A DNA stretch of 64,000 nucleotides from Erwinia_E haradaeae_A (GTDB lineage Bacteria; Pseudomonadota; Gammaproteobacteria; Enterobacterales; Enterobacteriaceae), in assembly GCF_900698965.1 (NCBI RefSeq), contig NZ_LR217725.1:558001-622000 (forward strand). Reading direction: 5' to 3'. The notes below the pieces were generated by a model. It worked only from the letters and a program-made list of their open reading frames with translations, was not told the DNA's origin and ran no database searches. The position numbers and the translations under genes were made by a program. Positions 38,693 through 49,062 of the stretch are shown in pieces (position 1 is the stretch's first letter; every line of letters starts with the position of its first letter).

Positions 38693-39478
38693 ATGATTGA
38701 ACTATTGCTTCCAGGCTGGTTGACCGGAGTATTATTAGCATTCATAGCTGGTCCATTAGGTTCATTTATTATCTGGCGACGGATGTCCTATTTTGGTGAT
38801 ACTCTAGCACATACCTCATTACTTGGTATTGCACTTGGATTATTCCTTGATATTAATCCTTGTTATACAGTGATTATTGTAACACTTTTTTTATCAATAA
38901 TATTAGTTTGGCTTGAGCGTTATCCACATTTAGGACTGGATACTCTGCTAGGAATTTTAGCGCATAGCACCTTATCATTGGGGTTGGTTTTGGTTAGTTT
39001 AATGTCCAATGTTCGCATTGACTTAATTGCATACCTATTTGGTGATCTTCTGTCCGTCATGCCTAATGATCTATGGGTTATTACAATAGGAGTCATACTA
39101 GTATTATTAGTGCTTATCTTAAATTGGCGAAAATTTCTTTCTTTAACAGTGCATCCAGAGCTAGCGCAGGTTGACGGAATTAATATTCAAAGTACTAAAA
39201 TGATTTTAATGATCATTACAGCACTTACAATTGGAATATCTATGAAGTTTGTTGGTGCATTGATTATCACTTCATTGCTAATCATGCCAGCAGCTATTGC
39301 GCGTCGATTCGCACAATCCCCAGAAGAAATGGCCTTATTTGCCGTCTTGATTGGTGCACTAGCAGTAACATCTGGACTTGGCTTCTCTGCGTTTTATGAT
39401 ACTCCAGCAGGACCTTCCGTAGTATTAGTGTTAACGTTTTTATTTATTTTAAGCATTATTAAAAAACCAGGTATATAA
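38693..39478 (+). CDS. znuB: Zinc ABC transporter permease ZnuB
   Basis: ZnuB is the inner-membrane channel of the zinc importer. The product is 261 residues, as in E. coli, with seven to eight hydrophobic segments. Family landmarks are AGPLGSFIIWRRMSYFGDTLAHTS near the N-terminus and the ALIITSLLIMPAAIARRFA stretch. It follows znuC on the same strand, and GAGAG lies a few bases before the ATG. Together znuA, znuC and znuB give a complete importer. In E. coli ruvB lies beyond; here 2.5 kb of non-coding DNA follows. Confidence 0.96.
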   Translation: MIELLLPGWLTGVLLAFIAGPLGSFIIWRRMSYFGDTLAHTSLLGIALGLFLDINPCYTVIIVTLFLSIILVWLERYPHLGLDTLLGILAHSTLSLGLVLVSLMSNVRIDLIAYLFGDLLSVMPNDLWVITIGVILVLLVLILNWRKFLSLTVHPELAQVDGINIQSTKMILMIITALTIGISMKFVGALIITSLLIMPAAIARRFAQSPEEMALFAVLIGALAVTSGLGFSAFYDTPAGPSVVLVLTFLFILSIIKKPGI

Positions 39479-39911
39479 AATAGAATTACGAGAAATATTT
39501 CTTGTATTAATAACATACTTTTTGTAGAAACTACGAATAATTTTATTAAGAACTACGGAAGATATGTACCAAATTTTTATTTTATAATGATAATTATACT
39601 GGTATTCAGGCAAAACACTTAAATTTCGTATAAAAATATTCCATAATCTCTTGTTAGACAGATTAGGTGTGTCATATTATAGATCGGGTATTTTGATTTA
39701 TTATCTGATAACAATACTAGAAGTTTGGTGCGCCTTATTATATGAATCTCATCTAATCTAATTAAGCAAAACTTTTGTTTAATTCCAAGGAAACCACTGT
39801 ATATGTTCAGACAAGTGAAAGAATTGACGTATGCCATATAGACCTAACGTAATTGTTAATTTAAAATGACACTAATTTGTAAAAATCTGGAGTATTTTGG
39901 CTATTTTAGCG

Positions 39912-39937
39912 CCTGACGGGTAGACCTGACGGGTAGA
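39912..39937. repeat. Perfect 13-base tandem duplication
   Basis: CCTGACGGGTAGA occurs twice in direct contact. It is unusually GC-rich for this non-coding region, which makes it stand out. About 430 bases after znuB. Confidence 0.85.
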
Positions 39938-40698
39938 TTAGATAACTCTATAATTAGAGTCGAGAACCTTATTTACTGTATGGAGATAAAAACTTTATAG
40001 AGATCAAAATGACAGTTAGGCTAAATCTTGCTACGCTTGTACCTGTATATCAAAATAAGTATGCTTATCTTTAATGTCTTTAATGAATTTTTTTGAATAC
40101 CCTGAGTGTGTCTCAATACAATTTTATTGTACTATATGCTTCTGATCAGTGGCAGAATTCATCTAATTATCCATCACCCAACCTAATTACCTGTCACTGT
40201 GTAATAGTTACAGTAATCAGTTAGCAAGATTTAAGTTATAAAGATTTTATCTTTGAAACATTTAAAGATGCATATGTATGTGTACACTTAAATACACGCA
40301 GCTGTATTGATACGTTGAGCTATATGCTACAAAACATAATCTAAAATATTTTTTAACAATATCATGGGCTTTGTGTTAAACAATTAAGCAATCACCTACA
40401 TAACTAATATGATTCATAGCTAAACCCTATGTTCTTTTAAAACTGAACTAGACCCTATTATTGTTACAGGAATAAGCGATCTGCTCATTAGATACTCAAG
40501 AATCTCTACAAGCATACACCAAATATATATTGTATATATATAAACATTGATAACATTAGATACATTATCACTATCACTTAAGTTTCAGCCTACAGCTAAA
40601 AAATATCTATCATTCTGTCATGTTATAACGGTTAAGATTATGTTTTATATCGAATAGAAAGATCATTTCAAACTAAAACCATTTAGTATTTGTAGTCG

Positions 40699-40729
40699 CA
40701 GTCTAAAAAGATGTTACCTTTTTAGACTG
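40699..40729. repeat. Inverted repeat, 12-bp perfect stem, 7-base loop
   Basis: Arms CAGTCTAAAAAG (40699-40710) and CTTTTTAGACTG (40718-40729) are exact reverse complements. It lies 1.2 kb after znuB and 1.26 kb before ftsI. Function unknown. Confidence 0.8.
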
Positions 40730-40760
40730 ATATCACTTGCATATTGTAAATCTATAACTT

Positions 40761-40796
40761 AAAATTATTAAAATTATTAAAATTATTAAAATTATT
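40761..40796. repeat. 9-base tandem repeat, four perfect copies
   Basis: The unit AAAATTATT is present four times without change, followed by four further A. A simple-sequence slippage product 32 bases after the hairpin at 40699-40729. Confidence 0.9.
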
Positions 40797-41990
40797 AAAA
40801 ATTTTTCTGTTTTATAAAATTCAGTATATCTATAATTGAGAGCATAGGTAAATGTATTCCTGTTCTGGTATAATATATACTCTATAGCTTAACTCTATAC
40901 TCAGCTCTATACTCAAGGTAGATTGTGATACTATCAGGTAGATTTAATTTTTTTGATTATTGAAAAGAAAAGTATAAGACTGTTTTTTCGCATTCAGATA
41001 GGTACGGACGTGTACTATATTAATCTTAATAGTATAATAACAAAATATACAGAATTGAGCAACACAACTATTTTCTTGTGAATGATGTAATGAGCAACTG
41101 AAGATATAAGTACCAACTGAGTGAAATACATTAGAGAGTGTATATGTTTACCTAGTGCATTTACCTAGATAGGCGATACTAAAATAGTATATATAGTATA
41201 TATAGCTAAGAATATATAACTAAAATATTTTATTTTAAATAGTCAATCAGTGTGATGTAATTACTAACATGCATGGAAATAAAGATGTTATTCTTGTGCT
41301 TTTGCTGCAGAACTTTATCTAACCTTATTGTCTAAAGATTATATGTATTCAAATAACATGAGAGTCTGCAGATACGAATTTAGTCTGTATGCTGATAACA
41401 TATGTATTTTAAACCGATAAATACATGCATAAAATTAGTAACAATACTATCAATTTTTAGCCACACATAGAAATACTGAGGATACTGCATGCATATATCT
41501 CTAAATGAGTCATCACCTCAGCGTTTACCTGTGTAAAGCAATATTAAGAATAACAACGCACAATAACACTATTCAGTACACTCCATCCCTAATACCTTAA
41601 CCCCCTCATAATTTATGCTATGAATACATAATATAGTTTAATAAGTCTACAACATGTCTCTTTACGACGCTCCAAGCATTGATGCACTATAAAACTGAAG
41701 TGATCTATTTCATAACGGGTCTAAAATGATTTTTCTAGCAATTTAGATTAGTAGTTAACCAATTATATACGCGTCCTTCTAAAAAAAGAAAATACAAGAA
41801 GAGTGACTATAGCACTCAGACTAAAGATTTATTAGAGATACCGAACTTTATTATAATCAACTGAGTGCATACACAAGTTAATTACATCATTACTATCAGA
41901 CATTACTGTAAGCAGATATAACATAATTACATGTATTTAGAAGATAATAGTTTTTAGTAAAGGCTGTTCAGTAAAGGCAAAGTGTGCGGG

Positions 41991-43754
41991 ATGAAAAGAG
42001 TAAAATATATATATAATCAGAGATTGAAAAAAATAGGACAACAGAGTAGTTTTTCTTATTGGCGCTTTACTTTGTTATGTAGTTTTATTTTCTTTGGGAC
42101 GATTGGGTTACTCTTTCGTTTAGCTTGGTTGCAATTGATCTATCCTGAGCGATTAGTACATGAAGGTGATATGCGCTCACTACGTATACAAGTCATTCCG
42201 ACATCACGCGGCATGATTACAGATCGCAAGGGTCGTCCTTTAGCAGTTAGTATACCTGTTTATGCTATTTTAGCGGATCCTAAAGAACTACAGAGGCAGG
42301 GTGGTATTATTTTAGACGACCACTGGAAAGCGTTAGCCAATGTATTGTCAATTTCAATAAATAAGCTCAAAGAACGGATAAACGCTAATCCATCAAGCCG
42401 ATTTGTTTATCTAGCACGTCAGGTGGACCCAGAAATTAGTGAATACATTCAACGACTAAAGTTACCAGGAATTTTTCTACGTAATGAGTCACGTCGCTAT
42501 TATCCTTCTGGAGAAGTTACTTCACATTTAATTGGCGTTACTAATATTGATGGAGAAGGTATTGAAGGCATTGAGAAAAGCTTTAATAAATGGCTTACAG
42601 GACAACCTGGTTCACGGATAGTTCGTCAAGACCGTCTTGGTCAGGTTATTGAAGATATTCCCTTAGTAGATTGTCAAGAATCCAGTAACCTTACTTTAAG
42701 TATTGATGTAGGTCTGCAAACACAAGTGTATCATGAGCTACATAAAGCGGTATCTTTTCATAGAGCTGAATCCGGTACAGCAGTTCTTCTGGATATTCAT
42801 ACCGGGGAAGTTCTAGCAATGGTAAATAGCCCATCCTATAATCCAAATAACTTAAATGGAGTCAGTCAAGATGTCATGCGTAATCGTGCAATTACTGACA
42901 TGTTTGAACCAGGATCAACAGTCAAACCCATGGTGGTTTTAAGCGCACTTCAGAGCAGAGTGGCAAGTGAGCATAGTATATTAAACACTGAGCCTTTGCG
43001 AATTAATGGGCATACAGTTCGCGATGTAACATTATATCATGAACTGACACTCACTGGAGTCTTACAAAAATCATCTAATGTTGGTGTTACTCGTCTGGCA
43101 TTGTCTATGCCATCACATGTATTAGTGGATACTTACTCGAGCTTTGGATTAGGAAAAACAACTAGCCTGGGGTTAATTGGAGAAAGTAGAGGGTTCTGTC
43201 CTCAAAAAAAACGCTGGTCTAATATAGAAAGGGCTGCGTTTTCTTTTGGTTATGGTCTTATGGTAACGCCATTACAATTGGCGCGAGTCTATGCAACATT
43301 CGGAAGTTATGGTATTTATCGTCCATTATCCATTATGAAAGTTTCCACTCCAATAGAAGGTAAGAGAATCTTCCCTGATCAAACAGTACGCACTGTACTA
43401 CACATGATGGAGAGCGTCTCTCTTCCAGGTGGTTGTGGTATTAAAGCTGCCGTAAAAGATTATCGTGTTGCTATTAAAACAGGTACTGTGAAAAAAGTAG
43501 GTAAAAATGGCAAATTTATTAACCGATATATTGCTTATACTGCTGGAGTGGCGCCTGCTAGTAATCCTCGTTTTGCACTAGTTGTTGTGGTTAATGATCC
43601 ACAATCTGGACAATATTACGGCGGTGCTGTCTCGGCTCCTGTTTTTAGTAGCATTATGACCGAAGTTCTTCATACGATGAAAGTACAACCTGATGCAGTA
43701 TCTAACTTTAGTGTACAAAAATTAAATAATCTAGAAAAAATGAGAAGCGAATAG
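41991..43754 (+). CDS. ftsI: Septal peptidoglycan transpeptidase FtsI (PBP3)
   Basis: FtsI cross-links septal peptidoglycan in the divisome together with FtsW. With the ATG at 41991 the product is 587 residues (588 in E. coli); a GTG at 41982 would add three. A single membrane anchor spans about residues 26-48. The pedestal domain has RSLRIQVIPTSRGMITDR. The transpeptidase domain has the serine motif STVKP (near 306), the SSN motif in KSSNVGVTRLAL and KTGT in AIKTGTVKKVG. This is the first gene of a closely packed cluster; its stop overlaps the murE start by one base. No ftsL is found upstream, although FtsL normally works with FtsI. Confidence 0.96.
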   Translation: MKRVKYIYNQRLKKIGQQSSFSYWRFTLLCSFIFFGTIGLLFRLAWLQLIYPERLVHEGDMRSLRIQVIPTSRGMITDRKGRPLAVSIPVYAILADPKELQRQGGIILDDHWKALANVLSISINKLKERINANPSSRFVYLARQVDPEISEYIQRLKLPGIFLRNESRRYYPSGEVTSHLIGVTNIDGEGIEGIEKSFNKWLTGQPGSRIVRQDRLGQVIEDIPLVDCQESSNLTLSIDVGLQTQVYHELHKAVSFHRAESGTAVLLDIHTGEVLAMVNSPSYNPNNLNGVSQDVMRNRAITDMFEPGSTVKPMVVLSALQSRVASEHSILNTEPLRINGHTVRDVTLYHELTLTGVLQKSSNVGVTRLALSMPSHVLVDTYSSFGLGKTTSLGLIGESRGFCPQKKRWSNIERAAFSFGYGLMVTPLQLARVYATFGSYGIYRPLSIMKVSTPIEGKRIFPDQTVRTVLHMMESVSLPGGCGIKAAVKDYRVAIKTGTVKKVGKNGKFINRYIAYTAGVAPASNPRFALVVVVNDPQSGQYYGGAVSAPVFSSIMTEVLHTMKVQPDAVSNFSVQKLNNLEKMRSE

Positions 43755-45244
43755 TGTTATATCGTAATCTAAAAACCTTGTTAGCACCATGGGTGCCTGA
43801 TGTACCACATTGTCTTTTACGGGAAATGACTCTAGATAGTCGTAAAGTGGTGTCAGGAGATCTTTTTGTAGCCATTAACGGACATATAGCAGACGGACGT
43901 GGTTTTATTGCAGAAGCTATTTCTCAAGGCGCATCAGCAGTTATTGCCGAAGCTAAAGGTCATGCCAATCATGGAGAGATTCAATATGTTCTAGGTATTC
44001 CAGTTGTGTACCTAGAGAATCTCTCTCAGAGTCTCTCAAAAATTGCAGGATGCTTTTATCAGAATCCAGGTACACAGTTGAAGCTAATTGGTGTAACTGG
44101 CACTAATGGTAAAACTACTGTTACACATCTGTTAGCACAATGGGTGCAACTACTGGGTGATGTTAGCGCTATCATGGGCACACTGGGTAATGGTTTATAT
44201 GGGCGCTTAGCTCTAACAAACAATACAACTGATTCTGCAATAAAAGTACAAAATACTTTATACTCACTGGTAAAGCAGGGTGTACATTTAGTAAGTATGG
44301 AAATTTCCTCACACGCTCTAGCTCAAGATCGCGTAGCAGACTTACCTTTCTCAGCAGCGGTTTTTACTAATCTCAGCCGTGATCACCTTGATTATCATCG
44401 AGATATGAATTGCTATGAACATAGCAAATGGCAGTTATTTTCTAAATATCAAATAAAACAATTAATCATTAATGCTGACGATATAATAGGTCAAAGATGG
44501 CTTAAAAAACTACCCAATGCAGTGTATGTTACTGCAGATTATACTAATTACTGTCACTTGCATCAACGATGGTTAAGAGCTAAAAAAGTTACTTATGGTA
44601 ATAGCGGTACCAGTATAACTTTTAGCTCCAGTTGGGGATCTGGATACATAGAAACAGATTTAATAGGCTCTTTTAATGTTAGTAATCTTTTGCTGAGTTT
44701 AGCAACTCTATTATCGTTAGAATACCCCTTAGAAGTCTTGATGCGTACCGCAAGACAGCTACACCCTGTAACTGGTCGTATGGAGATCTTTCGATTCATT
44801 GAAAAACCTACAGTAGTCATAGATTATGCACATACACCTTGTGCATTAGAAAAGGCATTAATAGAAACACGCCGATATTGTAAAAAGGGTAGATTATGGT
44901 GTATTTTTGGCTGTGGTGGTGATCGTGATCTAGGTAAGCGCCCTATTATGGGGAGAATCGCTGAACATCTTGCTGATTTTGTAGTTATTACTAACGATAA
45001 TCCTCGTAATGAAGATCCTAGAATGATTATTAATGATATATTAAGTGGGTTTCTCTATCCAGAAACTGCCGATGTGATAATTGATCGGGTTCAGGCAGTG
45101 ACTTATGCAATAGAACAGGCACAAATAGATGATGCTGTGCTTATTGCTGGTAAAGGTAGTGAAAAGTATCAAACTTTCGGAAAAGATAATGTTAGTTATT
45201 CTGATCAAAAGATAGCTTTAGCTCTCTTAAGGCAGCCGAAATGA
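43754..45244 (+). CDS. murE: UDP-MurNAc-L-Ala-D-Glu:meso-diaminopimelate ligase MurE
   Basis: MurE adds meso-diaminopimelate to the peptidoglycan stem peptide. The product is 496 residues (495 in E. coli). The ATP loop is GVTGTNGKTT (Lys120). The carbamylated-lysine region and the LSRDHLDYH segment are present, and the C-terminal DNPR motif, which selects diaminopimelate over lysine, is kept as NDNPRNEDPR. The late motif usually written GKGHE reads GKGSE here, so the histidine is changed while the glutamate remains. The start is a GTG sharing its first base with the ftsI stop (TAGTG); the end overlaps murF by four bases (ATGA). Tight translational coupling is likely. Confidence 0.96.
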   Translation: MLYRNLKTLLAPWVPDVPHCLLREMTLDSRKVVSGDLFVAINGHIADGRGFIAEAISQGASAVIAEAKGHANHGEIQYVLGIPVVYLENLSQSLSKIAGCFYQNPGTQLKLIGVTGTNGKTTVTHLLAQWVQLLGDVSAIMGTLGNGLYGRLALTNNTTDSAIKVQNTLYSLVKQGVHLVSMEISSHALAQDRVADLPFSAAVFTNLSRDHLDYHRDMNCYEHSKWQLFSKYQIKQLIINADDIIGQRWLKKLPNAVYVTADYTNYCHLHQRWLRAKKVTYGNSGTSITFSSSWGSGYIETDLIGSFNVSNLLLSLATLLSLEYPLEVLMRTARQLHPVTGRMEIFRFIEKPTVVIDYAHTPCALEKALIETRRYCKKGRLWCIFGCGGDRDLGKRPIMGRIAEHLADFVVITNDNPRNEDPRMIINDILSGFLYPETADVIIDRVQAVTYAIEQAQIDDAVLIAGKGSEKYQTFGKDNVSYSDQKIALALLRQPK

Positions 45245-46602
45245 TTCCAATAACCTTACAAAGGGTAGCAGATATTACTGGTGGGGTCCTGTATGGTGCT
45301 GATACTACTATATCTAGTATCAGCACCGATACACGTCAAATGCGAACAGGTAGCTTTTTTATAGCCTTAAAGGGGAAGCATTACGATGCTCATGATTTTA
45401 TTCAGTCTGCTATAGACGCAGGATGCGCTGGTCTTTTGATTAGTAAATCTTTACATTTTAAAATTCCATGCGTGGTAGTTAAGAATACGCGTATTGCGCT
45501 AGGTGATCTAGCAGCATGGGTACGTCAACAGTCTAATGCTAGAGTTGTAGCAATTACAGGATCTGCAGGAAAAACATCCGTTAAAGACATGACTGCTGCT
45601 ATTTTACGTCACTGTGGTGAGACATTATTTACTTCTGGTACTCTTAATAATGATATTGGAGTACCAATTACACTCTTAGCTTTGCATCTAAGGCATCGGT
45701 ACGTTGTTCTAGAGCTCGGGGCCAGCCATGTAGGGGAGATTGCCTATACCGTTCAGTTAACACAGCCAGAAAGCGTACTTATTAATAATCTTTCACCTGC
45801 CCATTTAGAAGGCTTTGGTTCTTTATCGGGTATTGCTAAAGCTAAGGGAGAGATTTTAGATCACTTACCATTACACGGTACTGCTATTATCAATAACGAT
45901 AGTCATGATTTAGCAAATTGGAAACATGTTCTTAAAGATAGAACCATCTGGCGATTTTCAATTCATAAGATAAACAAGAGTGATTTTTATGCATCTGATA
46001 TTGCTTATAGCAAATCCGGTGCTGTATTTAATTTACATTCTCCTAAAGGCTCTATAGGAATAGCGCTACCGTTGCATGGGGAGCATCAAATTGCCAATGC
46101 ACTGGCTGCAAGCGCATTAGCGCTCTCTGTTGGCGCACCACTCAATGCGATAGCAATGGGCTTATATCATATAAAAGCAATACCCGGGCGACTATTTCCG
46201 ATATATTTTTCCAAATATAAGCTATTAATAGATGATAGCTATAACGCTAATATGGGCTCTATGATCGCTGCTATAAAAGTCCTATCAGAAAGACCAGGTT
46301 ATCGCGTCATGATTGTTGGGGATATGGCAGAAATGGGGAACGATGCAATTCTATATCATACTCAGATAGGTCGATTAATTCATGGTGCAGGTATTAATAA
46401 AGTATTAAGCATAGGATCATTAGGAATGCTCATCGCGCGTGAAAGCACTGTAGGTGAATGCTTTAAAGAGCATTTATCACTAGGAAAAAGAGCATATGAA
46501 TTATTAACACAGCATCAACCTATTACTTTATTAGTAAAAGGCTCACGCAGTTCATCTATGGACAAAATAGTTAACATTTTACAGGAGAAAGGTGTATGTT
46601 AG
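45241..46602 (+). CDS. murF: UDP-MurNAc-tripeptide D-alanyl-D-alanine ligase MurF
   Basis: MurF joins D-Ala-D-Ala, made by DdlB, to the UDP-MurNAc tripeptide, completing the pentapeptide precursor. The product is 453 residues (452 in E. coli). The ATP loop AITGSAGKTSVKD carries Lys111. The TLNNDIGVP segment, ELGASHVGEI and the late DDSYNANMGSM motif are all intact. The start overlaps murE by four bases, and the end overlaps mraY by seven. This packing is the same as in E. coli. Confidence 0.97.
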   Translation: MIPITLQRVADITGGVLYGADTTISSISTDTRQMRTGSFFIALKGKHYDAHDFIQSAIDAGCAGLLISKSLHFKIPCVVVKNTRIALGDLAAWVRQQSNARVVAITGSAGKTSVKDMTAAILRHCGETLFTSGTLNNDIGVPITLLALHLRHRYVVLELGASHVGEIAYTVQLTQPESVLINNLSPAHLEGFGSLSGIAKAKGEILDHLPLHGTAIINNDSHDLANWKHVLKDRTIWRFSIHKINKSDFYASDIAYSKSGAVFNLHSPKGSIGIALPLHGEHQIANALAASALALSVGAPLNAIAMGLYHIKAIPGRLFPIYFSKYKLLIDDSYNANMGSMIAAIKVLSERPGYRVMIVGDMAEMGNDAILYHTQIGRLIHGAGINKVLSIGSLGMLIARESTVGECFKEHLSLGKRAYELLTQHQPITLLVKGSRSSSMDKIVNILQEKGVC

Positions 46603-47678
46603 TCCTGCTAGAAGAACATTTAGTTATGTTGTATTCTGGTTTTAGCGCTTTCTCTGATTTAATTGTTCGCGCTATTTGTAGTTTTTTTACTTCTCTTGTA
46701 GTGTCTTGGTGGATAGGCCCGTATGTGATTGCTTATCTTAAAAGGCTATCATATGGCCAAGTTGTGCGAATGGATGGCCCAAGAACCCATTTTAGTAAAA
46801 GCGGCACACCAACAATGGGTGGTATCATAATCCTCGTAGCGATTATCCTGTCAGTATTTATTTGGGCTAATCCATGTAACATATATGTTTGGTTTGTAAT
46901 GTTTACTCTAGTAAGTTATGGTATTGTCGGCTGCGTAGATGATTATAAAAAAATAGTACATAACGATACAATAGGATTGCCAGCGCGCTGGAAATACACC
47001 TGGCAATCAGCTATTGCTCTATTAGTTGCTATCGCAATGTACATAATAGGTAAAGAAACATACACCACTTTTCTAGTGTTGCCTTTTGTTCAAAGCATGG
47101 TACCACAATTAGGTTTGTTCTATCTTTTAATGACGTACTTTGTCATTGTCGGCACTAGTAATGCTGTTAACATCACTGATGGGCTGGATGGTTTAGCAAT
47201 TGTTCCTGCTGTATTTACCGCTATAGGATTAGCCCTAGTAGCTTTTGCAACAGGCAATGAAAAATATGCTGCATATCTACATGTTCCTTATTTAGAGAAC
47301 GCGAGCGAATTAGTTATCATCTGCACCGCAATGTGCGGAGCTGGCTTAGGTTTTTTATGGTTTAATACCTATCCCGCTCGAATATTTATGGGTGATATTG
47401 GCTCTCTCGCTTTAGGTTCAGCACTTGGTGTTATAGCTATATTATTACGCCAGGAGTTTCTTCTTCTTATCATGGGTGGAGTGTTTTTTATAGAAACAGT
47501 ATCGGTAATTTTGCAGGTTGGATACTTTAAATGGCGCGGTCAGCGTATTTTTTGCATGGCTCCAATACATCACCATTATGAGTTAAATGGTTACCCAGAA
47601 CCTCGCATTATTGTTCGATGTTGGATTATCTCACTTGTTCTTCTCCTGATTAGTTTACTTACCCTAAAGATGCGATGA
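46596..47678 (+). CDS. mraY: Phospho-MurNAc-pentapeptide translocase MraY
   Basis: MraY moves phospho-MurNAc-pentapeptide from UDP onto undecaprenyl phosphate in the inner membrane, making lipid I. The product is 360 residues, as in E. coli, with about ten hydrophobic segments. Conserved cytoplasmic loops are FSKSGTPTMGG, VDDYKK, NAVNITDGLDGLA, FMGDIGSLALG and the APIHHHYELNG histidine loop. The start overlaps the end of murF, and its stop overlaps the murD start by four bases. No unusual residue is evident. Confidence 0.98.
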   Translation: MLVLLEEHLVMLYSGFSAFSDLIVRAICSFFTSLVVSWWIGPYVIAYLKRLSYGQVVRMDGPRTHFSKSGTPTMGGIIILVAIILSVFIWANPCNIYVWFVMFTLVSYGIVGCVDDYKKIVHNDTIGLPARWKYTWQSAIALLVAIAMYIIGKETYTTFLVLPFVQSMVPQLGLFYLLMTYFVIVGTSNAVNITDGLDGLAIVPAVFTAIGLALVAFATGNEKYAAYLHVPYLENASELVIICTAMCGAGLGFLWFNTYPARIFMGDIGSLALGSALGVIAILLRQEFLLLIMGGVFFIETVSVILQVGYFKWRGQRIFCMAPIHHHYELNGYPEPRIIVRCWIISLVLLLISLLTLKMR

Positions 47679-48997
47679 GCGTGAATAACTATACAGGCAC
47701 AAAAGTCGTTATCATTGGCCTTGGGCTGACAGGAAGCGCGTGTGTGGATTTTTTTCTTACACGTGGCGTTATACCACGTGTAATAGATACGCGTATCAAA
47801 CCTCCATTATTATATTCCCTACCAGAAAATGTTGAATATTGGCTAGGTGAGATCAATCATTCCTGGTTAATGAATTCCGATTTAATTATTATTAGCCCTG
47901 GTATTTCTCCTTTGCAACCATCTCTCATGATGGCCGCTCACGCAGGAATTGAAATTATTAGTGAGATTGAGCTTTTTTGTCGTGAAACACAGACTCCGAT
48001 TGTTGCCATTACCGGATCTAACGGTAAAAGCACTGTTACATCTTGGTTAGGGGGTATGGCTAGATCTATGGGATGGATGGTTGGCATAGGTGGTAATATT
48101 GGTGTTCCAGCTCTTAGATTGCTCAATCAACCTGCACAACTATATATTTTAGAATTATCTAGTTTTCAACTTGAAACAACCTACAGTCTACAAGCAGTGG
48201 CAGCGACTATTTTAAATGTGAGCGAAGATCACATGGATCGATACCCACTGGGTATGCAGCAATACTGTTCTGCTAAACTACGTATTTACAAAAACGCCAC
48301 ACTATGTCTCGTAAATGCTGATGATGCGAATACTATACCGGTATGGAATGCCCATGCATGTTATCGTAGTTTTGGTGTATATACTGGAGATTATCACTTC
48401 AAGAATCAGAATAATAGTACCTGGTTGCAAGCTCTAGGAGAAAGTGTATTGAATATTAACGAGATGCGCATCACCGGTAAGCATAATTTTACTAATGCGC
48501 TATCTGTATTGGCCTTAGCCGATGCACTGCATATACCAAGAGGTATCAGCCTATCTTCACTGACTAGCTTTACTGGTCTAGAACATCGCTTCCAGATCAT
48601 ACATCAAAAAAATGGAGTTCAATGGATTAATGACTCTAAGTCTACCAATGTTGGCAGTACCACTGCAGCTTTACACAATTTAGAACCTGATGGGACCTTG
48701 TGGTTATTGCTTGGTGGAGATAGTAAGTCAGCCGATTTAACACCACTAAGCGAGCCACTGCAGAAGAAAGATCTGCGTCTTTACTGTTTTGGACGTGATA
48801 GAGACAAATTTGCAAAATTACGCCCAGAAATTACAGTTCAGACTGAGACAATGATCGAGGCTATGCTTGAAATTGCCTCTAAAGTTCAGCCTGGAGATAT
48901 AGTGCTTTTAGCACCAGCTTGTTCCAGCCTAGATCAGTTTACTAATTTCGAAGAACGGGGCGCCTTATTTACTAAAATAGCACGAGAGGTTGGCTAA
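47675..48997 (+). CDS. murD: UDP-MurNAc-L-alanine:D-glutamate ligase MurD
   Basis: MurD adds D-glutamate to UDP-MurNAc-L-Ala. The product is 440 residues (438 in E. coli). An N-terminal Rossmann-like domain (KVVIIGLGLTG) binds the uridine nucleotide. The ATP loop AITGSNGKSTVTSW has Lys118. NVSEDHMDRY, LEHRFQ, NDSKSTNVGST and the C-terminal LLAPACSSLDQF are conserved. It overlaps mraY by four bases. Its stop TAA shares its last base with an ATG that would be the ancestral ftsW start, but that frame is now blocked (see ftsW). Confidence 0.97.
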   Translation: MSVNNYTGTKVVIIGLGLTGSACVDFFLTRGVIPRVIDTRIKPPLLYSLPENVEYWLGEINHSWLMNSDLIIISPGISPLQPSLMMAAHAGIEIISEIELFCRETQTPIVAITGSNGKSTVTSWLGGMARSMGWMVGIGGNIGVPALRLLNQPAQLYILELSSFQLETTYSLQAVAATILNVSEDHMDRYPLGMQQYCSAKLRIYKNATLCLVNADDANTIPVWNAHACYRSFGVYTGDYHFKNQNNSTWLQALGESVLNINEMRITGKHNFTNALSVLALADALHIPRGISLSSLTSFTGLEHRFQIIHQKNGVQWINDSKSTNVGSTTAALHNLEPDGTLWLLLGGDSKSADLTPLSEPLQKKDLRLYCFGRDRDKFAKLRPEITVQTETMIEAMLEIASKVQPGDIVLLAPACSSLDQFTNFEERGALFTKIAREVG

Positions 48998-49041
48998 TGC
49001 GTATAGCGTGTATTAGATTAGTCCGCTTTGTAATGTGTTGA
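48997..49041 (+). pseudogene. ftsW: Blocked ancestral 5' end of ftsW
   Basis: An ATG at 48997 overlaps the murD stop in the TAATG style of this cluster and is in the same reading frame as the ftsW body. After 14 codons (MRIACIRLVRFVMC) it meets an in-frame TGA at 49039-49041. E. coli FtsW starts at the matching place and has about 45 cytoplasmic residues before the conserved YDRTLLWLT. I read this as the former ftsW start, now cut off by a nonsense mutation or small rearrangement. Confidence 0.6.
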
Positions 49042-49062
49042 TGCAGAACTAAGATAGTAATC

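Larger units (their letters stand above)
39479..41990. other. 2.5-kb non-coding region ahead of the dcw cluster
   Basis: The longest empty stretch in the window, between znuB and ftsI. In E. coli mraZ, rsmH and ftsL precede ftsI; none is recognisable here, and the joining of znuB to ftsI is not the E. coli order. It holds a 13-base perfect tandem duplication at 39912-39937, a 12-bp inverted repeat at 40699-40729, a four-copy 9-base repeat at 40761-40796 and a 12-base duplication near 40893-40915. The promoter for the dcw operon must lie near the right end, but I cannot identify it. Confidence 0.6.
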
